Of a DNA stretch of 64,000 nucleotides, positions 34,832-44,733 are shown in pieces. The stretch's first letter is position 1; the number at the start of each line of letters is the position of its first letter. Under the pieces are notes generated by a model that made no database searches, was not told where the DNA came from, and saw nothing but the letters and a program-made list of their open reading frames with translations. The translations under genes were made by a program, and so were the position numbers. This DNA is from CAVPDG01 sp963702535 (lineage in GTDB: Bacteria; Chloroflexota; Anaerolineae; Anaerolineales; UBA4823): positions 558,001 through 622,000 of the forward strand of contig CAVPDG010000004.1 in the NCBI GenBank assembly GCA_963702535.1, written 5' to 3'.

Positions 34832-36069
34832 ATGTCCAGAATTCAACCGGACCTGTGTGGTCGGATCGACTTGCCCGCTATGCATGACCTAGAAATGATG
34901 GAGCTACTTGGGCTTTCCTGAAATACCCGATTTAGATAAAAGGCCACACCCGGCCCGATCATCCTCTTCGGTTCCGGGAGACCTCCCCCAGCGGTCAAAA
35001 GATCTTCGATACCGTCTTGCGGCGCATGCGCAACTCCCCCAGCATTGCCCTGCTCGAGACGCCTGCCGGTTTCGAGCTCAACTCGGCGCGGGTGATCGGG
35101 CGGGTGGGCGAGTTCATCCAGCACCACCTGCAGAACTACCAGCCGCAGGTGGTCACCGTGCCCGCCCGCAACCGCCTCAGCGCCTTCAGCCCGGATGATC
35201 CCCAGGTGATCGAGCCTCTCTACCATGCCGACCTGGTCTTCATGGGTCCCGGCAGCCCGAGCTACGCCGTCCGCCAACTGCAGGGCAGCCAGGCGTGGTA
35301 TGCCATGCTCGCCCGCCATCGCCTGGGTGGGGCGATCGCCCTCGCCAGCGCCGCCGTCGTCGCCATCAGCGCCTATGCCCTGCCCGTCTACGAGATCTAC
35401 AAAGTGGGCGAGGAGCTGCATTGGAAGCCCGGTCTGGATTTCTTCGGCATGTACGGCTTGCCGCTGGTCTTCATCCCGCATTGGAACAACAGCGAGGGCG
35501 GCGAGGAGCTGGACACCAGCCGTTGCTTCATGGGGCAGATGCGCTTCGCCCGCCTGATCGAGATGCTGCCTCCTGGCTTGACCCTGGTGGGCATCGATGA
35601 GAAGACCGGCTTGATCATCCACCCGCAGGATGGCGAGTGCCAGGTGATCGGCTCCGGCGGCGTCACGCTCATCCATACCGGGGAATCCCACCAGGGCGCT
35701 GCGCCGGAGCTGGAGCTGCAAGGCACGGGTCTCGCCGAGGTCGCCGAGAAGCGCCACGGGCATGTCCACCAGTTTCAAAGTATGGAAACTTTTTCCCTTG
35801 CCCGGATCGGCGTCTTCAACCCGCCGGTTGCCGGAGCGGGGCTCCCCGATGCGGTCTGGGAAAAAGCGCTGCAGGCGTTGCAGGAGGGCGAAAAAACCCC
35901 CGAGCCGCCCGGCGAGGTGCTTGCCCTGCTGGAGCAGCGCCAGGCAGCCCGCCTGCGCAAGGACTGGTCCGCCTCCGATAGCCTGCGCCAGCGCATCCAG
36001 GAGCTTGGCTGGCAGGTGAAAGACACGCCGGATGGCGCCAGGCTGGAGCCGCTGAAGGGCAGCCGTTGA
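34832..36069 (+). CDS. S51/peptidase E-like amidotransferase domain fused to a CysRS-type C-terminal tail
   Basis: About 410 residues. AGGAGGGG precedes ATG 34832, giving MSRIQPDLCGRIDL. The body (about 40-285) resembles the class I amidotransferase/peptidase S51 fold: ILFGSGETSPSGQKIFD, LIEPLYHADLVFMGPGSPSYA, ALASAAVVAISAYALPVYE, GLIIHPQDGECQVIGSGG. The last 60 residues match the C-terminal helices of cysteinyl-tRNA synthetase (QRQAARLRKDWSASDSLRQR then LGWQVKDTPDGARLE). Three single-base frame changes fall within 34905-34980 and probably are errors. The stop overlaps the TTG start of the GIY-YIG gene, so they are coupled. The biochemical role is unknown. Confidence 0.72.
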
Positions 36070-36326
36070 AGCCGCCAGCCCGCTACTACGTCTACATCCT
36101 GGAGTGCGCTGACGGCACGTACTACACGGGCTATACCTCGGACCTCAAGCGCAGGATCAGCCGGCATGCCGGCGGCGCGGATAAGCGCGCCTACACCTAC
36201 TCTCGCCGCCCCGTCCGGCTGGCGTGGTTCGAGGAGCAGCCCTCCAAAGAAGAAGCCAAGCTGCGAGAGAAGCAGGTCAAGAGCTACAGCCGGCAGCGAA
36301 AAACTAAAATGATCAAGGAGCATACC
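36066..36326 (+). CDS. GIY-YIG nuclease superfamily protein (UPF0213/YhbQ type)
   Basis: About 87 residues containing YYVYILECADGTYYTGYTSDL, the GIY-YIG core with a Thr/Tyr variant, and RHAGGADKRAYTYSRRP, then the REKQVKSYSRQRK tail. It starts at TTG overlapping the upstream stop. In the given sequence it has no stop of its own: the frame runs straight on into the beta-hydroxyacid dehydrogenase. I place its end just before that gene's own AAGGAG and ATG. A one-base error near GAAAAACTAAAATGA would supply the missing stop. Confidence 0.75.
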
Positions 36327-37224
36327 ATGCCAGAAAAACCGCGCATCGGCTACATTGGGCTGGGATTGATGGGTAAGAACATCGCCCGCAATATTTTGAA
36401 GGCGGGTTTCCCCGTCGTCGTCCACAACCGGTCGCAAGCGGCGGTGAGCGAGCTGGTCGCCGAAGGGGCGACGGCCGCGGGTTCTCCCGCTGAGGTCGCC
36501 CGCCAGGTGGATATCGTCTTCACCAGCCTGCCGGATTCGCCGGATGTGGAGCTGGTCGCCCTGGGAGCGCAGGGGATCATCGCCGGCGCCCGCCCGGGAC
36601 TGATCTTCGTCGATAACTCCACTATCAAGCCCGCCTCGGCCCGCCACATCGCCGCGGCGCTGGGGAGAAGGGCGTCTTGTGCCTGGATGCGCCGGTCAGC
36701 GGGGGCGAGATCGGCGCCCGCCAGGGGACCCTGGCGATCATGGTCGGCGGCGCGGCGGAAACCCTGGAAAAGGTGATGCCCGTTTTCCAGGCGATGGGCA
36801 AGACCGTTACGCTGGTCGGCGAGGCGGGTGCCGGGCAGATCGCCAAGGCAGCCAACCAGATCATGGCTGCCGCCCAGATGGTGGCGATGAGCGAGCTGAT
36901 GATCTTCTCCCAGAAAGCCGGCGCCGACCCGCGGAAGGTCGTCGAAGCCATCCGCGGCGGCGCCGCCCAGTGCTGGACGCTGGAGGTCAAGCCGCCGCGC
37001 CTGTTTGCCGGCAACCGCCAGCCTGGCTTCAAGGCGCACATGCAGGCGAAGGACCTCAACATCGTCCTGGATACGGCGCGCGAGTACGGCATCCCCCTGC
37101 CCTCCGCAGCCTGGATGCCCAGCTCTATCGCGCCATGCTCGAGATGGAGATGGGCGAGCTGGACAACTCGGCGGTCATCGGCGTCCTGGAAGCCCTGGCA
37201 GGCGTTAAGCTGCAGGAGGAATAG
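36327..37224 (+). CDS. Beta-hydroxyacid (3-hydroxyisobutyrate-type) dehydrogenase, frameshifted
   Basis: About 298 residues, NAD(P)-dependent. The N-terminal Rossmann motif is IGYIGLGLMGKNIARNILKAG; the substrate motif is LDAPVSGGEIGARQGTLAIM; the catalytic Lys is in GQIAKAANQI. Family members oxidise 3-hydroxyisobutyrate, tartronate semialdehyde or glyoxylate-type acids; the substrate is not resolved here. AAGGAG lies 9 bases before the ATG. Two one-base deletions are inferred, near 36662 (a G run) and near 37113. Confidence 0.85.
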
Positions 37225-37367
37225 ACCTTTGAAAATAACTAGACGGATGGGGGGCGCAGCCCCCTTCCCCCGGTCTTGTTTAGTTTTGAACATCAGCTTT
37301 TCCGCGACCTTTCCCCCGCTGCTGCGTATACCTGATAGACAAATTCTGCACCTTGTAGAAACCCGCA

Positions 37368-37967
37368 ATGCAAGAGACTGATCTTTCCTGGCTAGATTCA
37401 GCTCAAAAAGGCGATCCGGATGCGTTCACGCAGCTCGTCGAAGCCTTCCAACAACCGGTCTTCAACCTTTGCTACCGCATGTTAGGTGATGCGGCGGAAG
37501 CGGAGGATGCCGCTCAAGAGACTTTTATGAGGGCTTACCGCTCGATCAAGCGCTATGATAACTCACGACCCTTTCCCACCTGGCTGATGTCCATCGCCGC
37601 GCACTATTGCATCGACCAGATCCGCAAGCGACGCATGGCGTTTGTGCCCATCGATGACCTGGGTTATGCCGAGCCTCCCGACGAAGCCCCCGGTCCCGAG
37701 GCGTCCCTGAGCCGGGGCGAGGAGCAGCGCATGTTGCGCGGCTTGCTGGACCAGCTCTCACCGGTCGACCGAGCCGCCGTCGTGATGTACTATTGGTACG
37801 ATTTTTCGTACGAGGAGATTGGCAATGCCCTGTCCCTGACCGAGAGCGCGGTCAAAAGTCGTTTGCACCGCGCCCGCCGTGACATGGCAAAGATGGTGCT
37901 GGCGCAGCGAGCCCAGCCCCAACCTGTGAAGAGGTGCGCCCATGGCGAACAATCACCTGCTTATTGA
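37368..37967 (+). CDS. ECF (sigma-70 group 4) RNA polymerase sigma factor
   Basis: 199 residues. Region 2: QPVFNLCYRMLGDAAEAEDA, AQETFMRAYRSI, TWLMSIAAHYCIDQIRKRR. Region 4: LSPVDRAAVVMYYWYDFSYEEIGNALSLTESAVKSRLHRARR (as two blocks). The linker is acidic. It overlaps the next gene, a zinc-type anti-sigma factor, by 26 bases. Together with the bactofilin-like gene this forms a three-gene envelope-stress cassette. Confidence 0.92.
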   Translation: MQETDLSWLDSAQKGDPDAFTQLVEAFQQPVFNLCYRMLGDAAEAEDAAQETFMRAYRSIKRYDNSRPFPTWLMSIAAHYCIDQIRKRRMAFVPIDDLGYAEPPDEAPGPEASLSRGEEQRMLRGLLDQLSPVDRAAVVMYYWYDFSYEEIGNALSLTESAVKSRLHRARRDMAKMVLAQRAQPQPVKRCAHGEQSPAY

Positions 37968-38487
37968 AGAGTGGCTGCTTTCCGCCGCCAACCTCACCCC
38001 CCAGGAGCATGCCCAGCTCCAGGAGCATCTCAACTCCTGCGAGTTTTGCCGCCAGCTTTCCGCAGCCTGGCAGGAAGTGGAGGTCCAGCTCAAGGCTGCT
38101 CCCACGCGCTCTCCCCAGCCCGGGTTCACCCTGCGCTGGCAGAGCCGCCTGGCGCAGGAGCAGCAGCGCCGCCAGCGCCTGCTGACCGCATATATGCTGG
38201 CTTTTGGCGTTGGGGTCGCGCTCTCCCTGGTCTTGCTGCTGGGGTTGTTAGCCTTTCCGGTGATCAGAAACCCGCTGCCCTACTTAATGGTCTGGAGCTA
38301 CCAGCTCACCACATCATTTTACTTTTTCAGCGGGGTGGGGCGGGCTTTGGGCACCGTTGCCCGCACGCTCTTCGGGCTGGTGCCAGGCAGCTTGTGGGCG
38401 GCGATGCTGGTGGCGTTGGGCTCCTTAATGGTGATCTGGATTGTCGCGTTCCGCAAACTCACATCACCCAGGAGGGTTGAAGTATGA
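37942..38487 (+). CDS. Zinc-finger (zf-HC2) anti-sigma factor
   Basis: 181 residues. The N-terminus contains the HxxxCxxC zinc motif in LQEHLNSCEFCRQL, followed by a helical linker that would wrap the sigma factor. Three hydrophobic segments follow (MLAFGVGVALSLVLLLGLLA; a middle aromatic segment; LWAAMLVALGSLMVIWIVAF). It is expected to sequester the upstream ECF sigma at the membrane. Its stop overlaps the next start as ATGA. Confidence 0.88.
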   Translation: MANNHLLIEEWLLSAANLTPQEHAQLQEHLNSCEFCRQLSAAWQEVEVQLKAAPTRSPQPGFTLRWQSRLAQEQQRRQRLLTAYMLAFGVGVALSLVLLLGLLAFPVIRNPLPYLMVWSYQLTTSFYFFSGVGRALGTVARTLFGLVPGSLWAAMLVALGSLMVIWIVAFRKLTSPRRVEV

Positions 38488-39537
38488 AAAAGCGATTTCA
38501 GTTAGCGCTATTGCTCGTCCTGTTGCTTGCCCTTGCCCTGCCCGGCACGGCGTATGCCAGGGGGCTGTTCGAAGACAAGGTGGTCTTTGGCGGCACGTAC
38601 ACGCTTGAAAGTGGAGAAACGCTCGAAGGCGCCCTGCTGGTCTTCGGCGGAAACGTTACCCTGGAAAGTGACTCGCTGGTCACCGAAGATGTCGTCGTCT
38701 TTGGCGGTAACGTCGATATCAGTGGCACGGTCGAGGGGGGCGTGGTCGCCATCGGGGGTAACCTCGACCTCCTGCCAGATTCAGTTGTAGAAGGTGACGT
38801 GGCGTCCATCGGTGGGAATGTGAATCAGGCAACGGGTGCACAGGTGGAAGGTAGGATCATCACCCAGATCGAAGATCCCTTGACGCTTTCCGTTGTCAGG
38901 GATATCCGCTTGCCCGTCGTACGTATCGATGGGCTTCCCGGGCATCTTTGGCGTCGGCTGGTTCTTCCTGAAAATCCTGCTCTGGATGGTGCTCGCCGCG
39001 GTCGTGGTGCTGTTTATCCCAGAGCGCACCCGGCGCGCCGCCGATACGGTCGTCAGCCAGCCGCTCATCTCCGGTGGGTTGGGGCTGCTCACCGCCGTCA
39101 TCCTGCCGCCCGTCCTGGTGGTGCTGGGCATCACCATCTGTTTGCTGCCGCTTGCCCTGCTGGCGCTGGTACTTGCCGTGCTCATCTGGGCGTTCGGCTT
39201 GATCGCCATCGCCTACGAGCTGGGTGTCCGCCTTGCCGGTCTGGCAAAGCAGGAGTGGGCGCCGGCGGTCAATGCCGGCTTCGGCGCTTTCGTCCTGATG
39301 CTGATCTTGAATACGGTCGGGTCGCTGGTGCCCTGCGTGGGCTGGGTGCTGCCGTTCCTGGTGGGTTGTATCGGTTTCGGCGCTGTGGTGCTCACCCGCC
39401 TGGGCTCCCAGGCTTATCCGCTGCTGAGCCCACTGGCAGCCGCACCCAGCGCTGCGGTGCAGCCTGCCAGCCCGGTGGAACCCGCCGCTCCTAAAGAGCA
39501 GACGCCTCCCCCAGCTGATATTCCCCCGGCAGCCTGA
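38484..39537 (+). CDS. Exported bactofilin-like (polymer-forming) membrane protein, frameshifted
   Basis: About 350 residues. A signal peptide (FQLALLLVLLLALALPGTAYA) is followed by repeats of the FGGNV/IGGNL type (VFGGNVTLESDSLV, VFGGNVDISGTVEG, IGGNLDLLPDSVVEG, IGGNVNQATG) that fit a bactofilin-like beta-solenoid. The C-terminal half has four hydrophobic segments and a Pro/Ala-rich tail. The frame shifts once near 38932. As the last gene of the sigma operon it is a likely effector or sensor for envelope integrity. Confidence 0.75.
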
Positions 39538-39554
39538 AGCCGAGAATCCTGAAT

Positions 39555-39593
39555 AAAAGGGTCGGCGGGGACGCGTCCCGCCGACCCTTTTAT
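39555..39593. terminator. Bidirectional terminator
   Basis: AAAAGGGTCGGCGGG (39555-39569) pairs with CCCGCCGACCCTTTT (39577-39591). It lies between the converging bactofilin-like and YhhN genes and has A/T-rich flanks on both sides. Confidence 0.88.
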
Positions 39594-39607
39594 TGGTTTT
39601 ATAACCT

Positions 39608-40274
39608 TTACAAGAAGTTGAGCGCCGCTCCCAGTGTGATCATCACCTGACCCAGGTGGTAGGTGATCATGACCAGCAGCTCGCCATGCCTGAGCGGGCT
39701 GACGAACTTTGTCCAGGCGATCAGGCTGTCCGAGAGGTAAAAGAGCACCGCCCCCAGCCCTACCAGCAGCGCCCCCCCGGGCGACCACGCCGGGCGCACG
39801 AAGGTGAGCAGCGCCGAGAAGAGCATCAGGCTGAGCACGATGGTGTATGCCAGCACAGGTAGCTTGAGCTTCTGATCCCCCGTCGCCGCCAGCCCCTGCG
39901 CAGATGCGCAGATACAGGGTGGTGGAGGTCAGCCCAACCAGCGCCAGCACCAGCAAGCTGGCGATGTTCACCGGCAGCGGGTGGGTGTTCAACCCGATGA
40001 TGTAAGCCAGGTGCGCCAGCAAGAACGCCGCCAGCCCGGCGACGAAGCGCTCCTTGGGCAGCATCAGGAAGATGTCGCCCGCCAGCGAGAAGAGTCAGTC
40101 CGTCGTGAACCAGAGCAAGACGCCGCTCCAGCCCCCATTCACCCCCAGCCAGGCGATCAGGCAAACCATCACCGCCGGCTTGGCGAAGTAGCTCAGCGCC
40201 TTCCAACCGCGTGCCACCGCCGCCCAATCCAGCGCGGCAAACAGCAAGGCAACCCAGATCAAGGTCAGGTTCAA
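39608..40274 (-). CDS. YhhN-family (lysoplasmalogenase/TMEM86-like) membrane protein, frameshifted
   Basis: About 220 residues, eight predicted membrane helices. Family landmarks are LFSLAGDIFLMLPKERFVAGLAAFLLAHLAYIIG (as two blocks), FYLSDSLIAWTKF and MITYHLGQVMITLGA. The start is probably TTG at 40274 (LNLTLIWVALLFAALDW). An in-frame TGA at about 40096 falls exactly at a conserved position and the frame then changes near 39905, so two or three errors are present. Relatives hydrolyse lysoplasmalogens; here only a membrane lipid-related role is inferred. Confidence 0.75.
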
Positions 40275-40331
40275 TGTTTCCCCTCAGTCCCACCAGGCGA
40301 CCTTCGCCTTCAAGGCGACGGTCACCTGCCT

Positions 40332-41245
40332 CTACCCGTAGCCAAACCAGCGCACGGTTTTCGCATCGTTGCGCCAGTTCTTGCTCACCTTTACCTTCAG
40401 CTCCAGGAACACTTTGCGGTTGCTCATCTCTTCGATCTGCTGCCGCGCCCGGCTGCCGATCTGCTTGAGCATGGATCCCCCCTGCCCGATGACGATGCCC
40501 TTGTGCGACTCGCGCTCCACGAAGACCGTCGCCTCGATGTACGCCCCGCGCTCGCCGCGCTCGGTGTACTGGTCGATGCGCACCGCGATGCCGTGCGGCA
40601 CCTCGTCGTAGAGTAAATTTAGCGCCGCTTCGCGGATCAGGTCGGCGGCGATCTCCCGCTCGTACAGGTCGGTGACCTGCCCCTCCGGGTACAGCGCCGG
40701 TGATTCCGGCAGGCGCTCGATCAGCGTTTGTAGCAGGTAATCCAGCCCGTCCCGGCGCGTCGCCGAGATCGCCACCGGCGTCGCCTGCGGAACCAGCTCC
40801 TGGTAAGCCTGCGTATGCCGCGTGAGCGCGCCGGGGTCGGTCTTGTCGATCATGTTGAGCAGCAGCAGCGCCGGCGTCTTGCGGGCGAGCTTGCTCACTT
40901 CCAGCGCCAGCAGCGTATCCGCCTCATCCGGCGGCTGGCTGGCGTCCACCAGCAGCAGATGGCGTCGCAGTCCGCCAGCGTCTCGCTGGCGGCCTTGACC
41001 ATGCTCTCGTCGAGCTTGTGGCGCGGCTTGAGCATGCCGGGCGTATCGACGAAGATGATCTGGGCGTTATCCAGCGTCAGGATGCCGAGCTGCCGCCGGC
41101 GCGTGGTCTGCGGGCGGGGCGAGACGGCGGCGATCTTCTGCCCCAGCAGGGCGTTGACCAGCGTGGATTTGCCCACGTTGGGCTTGCCCATCACCGCCAC
41201 GAAGCCGGAGCGGTAGGGAGGTGTAGAGGTTTCCATAACCTTCAT
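40332..41245 (-). CDS. era: GTPase Era
   Basis: About 304 residues. It binds 16S rRNA and is required for small-subunit maturation. The G1 motif is GKPNVGKST, G3 is DTPGM, and G4 is NMID. The C-terminal KH domain has VIGQGGSMLKQIGSRARQQIE. One base is missing near 40957, between DCDAI and LLVDASQPPDEAD. A shorter start at 41236 is possible. Essential in most bacteria, so the break is an error. Confidence 0.92.
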
Positions 41246-41439
41246 TCTATCATTGAGCGGGATTTCAGGCTGAGCGAATGGCGCCGGTCATTGACCCGGC
41301 GATTGTTTTTCACGTAGGAATGTAAAATCGTGCACGGTCGGGCTATTATAATGATCAAATCATGCTGATCCAATTTGTAATTTTCCCCGCCATGTCCCCA
41401 CCAAAAGCCCATAGTCTCTGGATTAACTCTTAGGATATT

Positions 41440-42310
41440 GAATTCATCGAATTCGGATTGTTACAGCGCCATGGCTTCGCTGGCTGTACCTGTGAACATC
41501 AACGATGGAGTAGTAATGGAGCTTTTGAATGATATGCCAGTGCAATCTGGGCCGGTTTTCTTCTTTTCATGCGCCAGTTGCGATCAACGGTCGATAAGCT
41601 CAAAGTCTTGCGCTCTCAGGAACCAGTGTCGGATATCCTCACGCTTGCGATGGAGTATCTGCCAGATGATCTCTGCTGTACCTGCCGGTTAGCACTCCTG
41701 GCCAGTAGCGCCACGGCGCCACTGCAATGTTTTGATCCTTGCACAGCGGAAACATCTCTCGTCTCTTCGCGGTACAACAAGTTGTATTGGGGCTGGACGA
41801 TTTGAATTGGCTCGAGCGCCAGCTTCACTGCTACCCATAGCGACTTAAACAGCTCCAATGCATGCAGCGTCGATGCCCAGATATCCGGATTTTCCCGTAA
41901 TCGATGGCCAGGTTAAAGCGTATCAAGAAGATTTCCGGTGAAACGCTCGAGTCGTAGCGATATGCATAGTAAATATCGATAATGCTCGTTTGAAACCGAC
42001 TTGCGACCCTTTAGCTTCTTCAAAACATGATTTCAATCGGCCAACATGTTTCTGGCTGGCGGGGTGACCAGAATACCTTGCTGGCGATCACGACTTCATC
42101 CCTGCGTTCTTTGATCGCTTCTCCAAGGATTTCTTCCGAGCGCCCCCGGCCATAAAAATTGGCGGTGTTGAAGAAATTGATCCCAGAATCCAGCGCTTTC
42201 TGGATCAGCATTTTTGATTCTTGCTCGCCAACCGTGTAGCCGAAGGTCATCGTTCCCAGGCATATTTTTGAGACGCTGATCCCCGTTTTACCTGGCTGGG
42301 TGTATTTCAT
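41440..42310 (-). pseudogene. Decayed aldo/keto reductase
   Basis: Remains of an aldo/keto reductase. The N-terminus is well kept behind AGGAAGAAAGG: MKYTQPGKTGISVSKICLGT, then NFFNTANFYGRGRSEEILGEA and VIASKVFWSP. The rest is scattered over several frames and shows both frame breaks and substitutions: IIDIYYAYRYDSSVSPE, NLAIDYGKIR, VQPQYNLLYREETRD, RRKPAQIALAYH. The catalytic Tyr region is kept but key later blocks are lost. Unlike the clean indels elsewhere, this looks like genuine decay. It sits in a lower-GC stretch. Confidence 0.7.
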
Positions 42311-42461
42311 CGCCTTTCTTCCTTTCAAAAGTTGTTCAGGCTTTGCTCTGCCGCCTGGCGGTGAGAGTTTGCCTGCTGGCGGGCCATCATTTTTCCCGAA
42401 AGGATATGTTCCCATGTCCTGAGAACAAACCTTCTTGCCGCAATTCTAGCAAACATAAATC

Positions 42462-42902
42462 CTATGAACCTACTTTTGCCCTGATGATATAGCTACCTAT
42501 CATAGCACTCATACCCAGAAGGATCAGTTCTAAAGGCGTATAGGTTATCGCAACACCAATGGTCTGTAAGGAACACAGGAACAGGGTATTCATCCCATCA
42601 CCATTGTTTCTCCCTATGCAAAGCGGAGTGCTATTTAGCAAAGCCAATGTCAGAAGAGCGACCAACCATGCCAGGATTCCCTGTGTGAATAACCACATCC
42701 ACGGACTATGGATTCGTCCACCTAACAATTTATATGGAAAGGTTACACCAATAACGAGGCTGGTTACAACAAAAACTGCTGACGTTACAACATAGGTCAT
42801 CCAGAAATACTCATTTCTGAGGAAAAAGGACGAAAGAGCCGTGATGATGAACGCGGGGATGGCTACAAACATAGCTGATGTTAGGCGAAGAGAACCAGTC
42901 AT
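42462..42902 (-). CDS. Hypothetical four-helix membrane protein
   Basis: 146 residues with four hydrophobic helices (LTSAMFVAIPAFIITALSSF, TYVVTSAVFVVTSLVIGVTF, WLFTQGILAWLVALLTLALL, ITYTPLELILLGMSAMIGSY). No family is recognised. The gene is less GC-rich than the housekeeping genes and lies between a decayed reductase and a hairpin, consistent with an acquired segment. Confidence 0.6.
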   Translation of the reverse strand: MTGSLRLTSAMFVAIPAFIITALSSFFLRNEYFWMTYVVTSAVFVVTSLVIGVTFPYKLLGGRIHSPWMWLFTQGILAWLVALLTLALLNSTPLCIGRNNGDGMNTLFLCSLQTIGVAITYTPLELILLGMSAMIGSYIIRAKVGS

Positions 42903-42934
42903 AAACTACCTCTGACAAGCCTTCCAACGATGAA

Positions 42935-42997
42935 GGTTTAATGTGGCGGAAAGGGTGAAAGTCCAAACATCGGTACATTGCGCCGCCACATCAAACC
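42935..42997. repeat. 15-bp inverted repeat upstream of the membrane protein gene
   Basis: GGTTTAATGTGGCGG (42935-42949) and CCGCCACATCAAACC (42983-42997) are inverted with one mismatch (G-U in RNA) around 33 bases. It lies 33 bases upstream of the start at 42902. It could be a leader hairpin or a remnant of a mobile-element terminus. Confidence 0.6.
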
Positions 42998-43604
42998 GAG
43001 TTGAACTAGTTTTAGACAACGTACCTGGCTATATGGGATTTAAAGCAAACAATCAGGTCAAAACCGTCATCAAATCTGCAGCTATGTATTGATTGTACGA
43101 TGAAAAAAGCCTGTCTGCACAAGCTGGAGATCCGGAATTCGTGTGAATATTATCTGGCATGAGACGAGTGGAAACACGGGTGCAAGCGTGAGATCCGGTA
43201 TCCAGTAGAAAAGCCGGGTCTGGAAAGTCAGACAGCTGTTAGTGGGCAGCACCCCGGGGGTTGAATGATGCGCTGAAAAAGCAGGGTCTGGCAGCAGCAG
43301 GCGCAGCACAGCGTTAACTCAAGGGTTGAATCGGCTGGCTCTGGTTTGGCTTCTGACTCTTCCAGGTTCTCCGGGCATTTCTGTTCGAGCTGTAGGCGCA
43401 TCGCAAGCAGGCGCTCGCGGCTGCCGGGGGATTTGGCGGAAAAAGCCAGAGCGTAGAACCCGCTTTCGGGGCTGAATACGTTTGGGCGAGCGCGCAGTCC
43501 CACTCGTCCGCTGGACGCTTTATTGGGCGTTTTTAACTTCAACGAGAACCGCGTCTTACTGGCACTATTTTCGATAGTGAATTAAGAATGTTTGACTGTT
43601 TCGA
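42998..43604. other. Intergenic region without convincing gene
   Basis: Several short open frames exist on the minus strand but show no ribosome site or family signature, and they overlap one another. No RNA gene or repeat is apparent. The composition is less GC-rich than the flanking housekeeping regions. Confidence 0.5.
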
Positions 43605-44519
43605 TTAAGGCGAATTCGAAACGCCGTCCCAACCGGCCAGGCGAGCCATCAACCACCAGAAAGCTCCTCCCTTGAGTTTACAGTTGAAACCGTGGGAATG
43701 GGCGCAACTGGGCAGGTTCTGGCATTGATCGGGATGGTTGTTGCACCAGGTGGTACACCACGAACAGCCATCGCTTTCGTTGGGGTAATAATTCCCGTCA
43801 GGATCGTAACTTTCGATGTCGGCAAAGTCGAAGAGGATTTTGTTGTTAGCGCGCACGTATTCACGGATCTGGTTGTTGCGAAGGTACAGGTCGCCCGTTG
43901 GGCCAGTTCCAGCCAGGTGCCCGGTCATGTAAACGAAGTCGATATTGGGGTAATCGGCTTCCAATTGATTCATCAAGCTCAGGTAGGTTTCAATATGCGC
44001 CGGGTCAGGCGTGTCAGCCTGGCCACACCACGACCACATCACCACATTGCGGGAGGGGCCGGTGCCGCTGGGGCCATTCAGGTAGGTGCGTGTGCGCGTG
44101 GCCCAGGTGGTACGGTCGGGGTTGCCCAAATCACCGGAGGGCATGGTATCGTGCAAAGAAAGCAGGCCGCTTTGGATCGAGCCGTCGGTGGTGAAATTGT
44201 ACGCCGGGTAAAGGGTGCGCCAGTAGGTAATCCCCGATATCAGCTGGCTGCCGTGGGATGTGTGCCCGTAAGACAGACGCAGCATATTTTGCGCGGCGGC
44301 AAGATAGGCCGGGGGAATGCGCGTGATGTCGGTGGTGGTATGGTCAATGATGATGGGGCCAATGGCAGAAGGATCATAATTACTGAACAACAACGGCAAA
44401 TAGATGTCGCCAGGGGCAGTGAGGGTGGCGCTCGTCTGTCGAGCTGTTGCGCTTAGCAGCACAAGCGCTGCCAATGCCACCCACAGAGATAAGCGTTTCA
44501 ATTTCGTCATATTCGTCAT
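43605..44519 (-). CDS. Secreted protein of unknown family
   Basis: About 304 residues from ATG 44519, behind GAGGG. A signal peptide (LSLWVALAALVLLSATARQ) is present. The mature part has IIIDHTTTDITRIPPAYLAAA, LRLSYGHTSHGSQL, RNVVMWSWCGQAD, FVYMTGHLAG and a Cys-rich C-terminal part (CSWCTTWCNNHPDQCQNLPSC). Related secreted proteins occur in other environmental bacteria; a hydrolase-like SGNH fold is possible but not shown. The nine cysteines suggest disulfides or metal binding outside the cell. Confidence 0.7.
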   Translation of the reverse strand: MTNMTKLKRLSLWVALAALVLLSATARQTSATLTAPGDIYLPLLFSNYDPSAIGPIIIDHTTTDITRIPPAYLAAAQNMLRLSYGHTSHGSQLISGITYWRTLYPAYNFTTDGSIQSGLLSLHDTMPSGDLGNPDRTTWATRTRTYLNGPSGTGPSRNVVMWSWCGQADTPDPAHIETYLSLMNQLEADYPNIDFVYMTGHLAGTGPTGDLYLRNNQIREYVRANNKILFDFADIESYDPDGNYYPNESDGCSWCTTWCNNHPDQCQNLPSCAHSHGFNCKLKGGAFWWLMARLAGWDGVSNSP

Positions 44520-44670
44520 AGCAAAGCCCTCAACAGGATGAATCGGGATTTGTAGTTGTGTTTGCATTATAGGGGATGTGTTCAGACAACTCAATAGGCA
44601 TATTCATACTACAAAAATTCCCGTGGACAGCGTAGTACACTGTCAGTCGGTACTATAAGGACGCTACGCT

Positions 44671-44733
44671 ATGAGCCAGGGCGAAACACCCGAAGAGGCG
44701 CTGCGCATGATCGAGGATGCCATATTAATGTTT
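44671..44733 (+). pseudogene. Possible hicB antitoxin remnant
   Basis: A 21-residue stretch MSQGETPEEALRMIEDAI plus a few residues matches the middle of HicB-type antitoxins. The parts before and after are missing, and the rpoB promoter starts 10 bases downstream. Too short for a firm assignment. Confidence 0.3.

Noticed and set aside
34795..34892. A 32-residue Cys-containing frame before the S51-like gene
   Set aside because: It lacks a ribosome site and overlaps the better start at 34832 that has AGGAGGGG.
40094..40099. In-frame TGA in the YhhN-family gene as selenocysteine
   Set aside because: The residue is not a catalytic position, no SECIS-like hairpin is evident, and another frame change is close by, so an error is simpler.
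41438..41805. Plus-strand short frames
   Set aside because: They lie antisense to recognisable aldo/keto reductase remnants.
43082..43542. Two overlapping minus-strand frames (75 and 104 codons)
   Set aside because: No ribosome site, no family and low-complexity Cys runs; likely non-coding.
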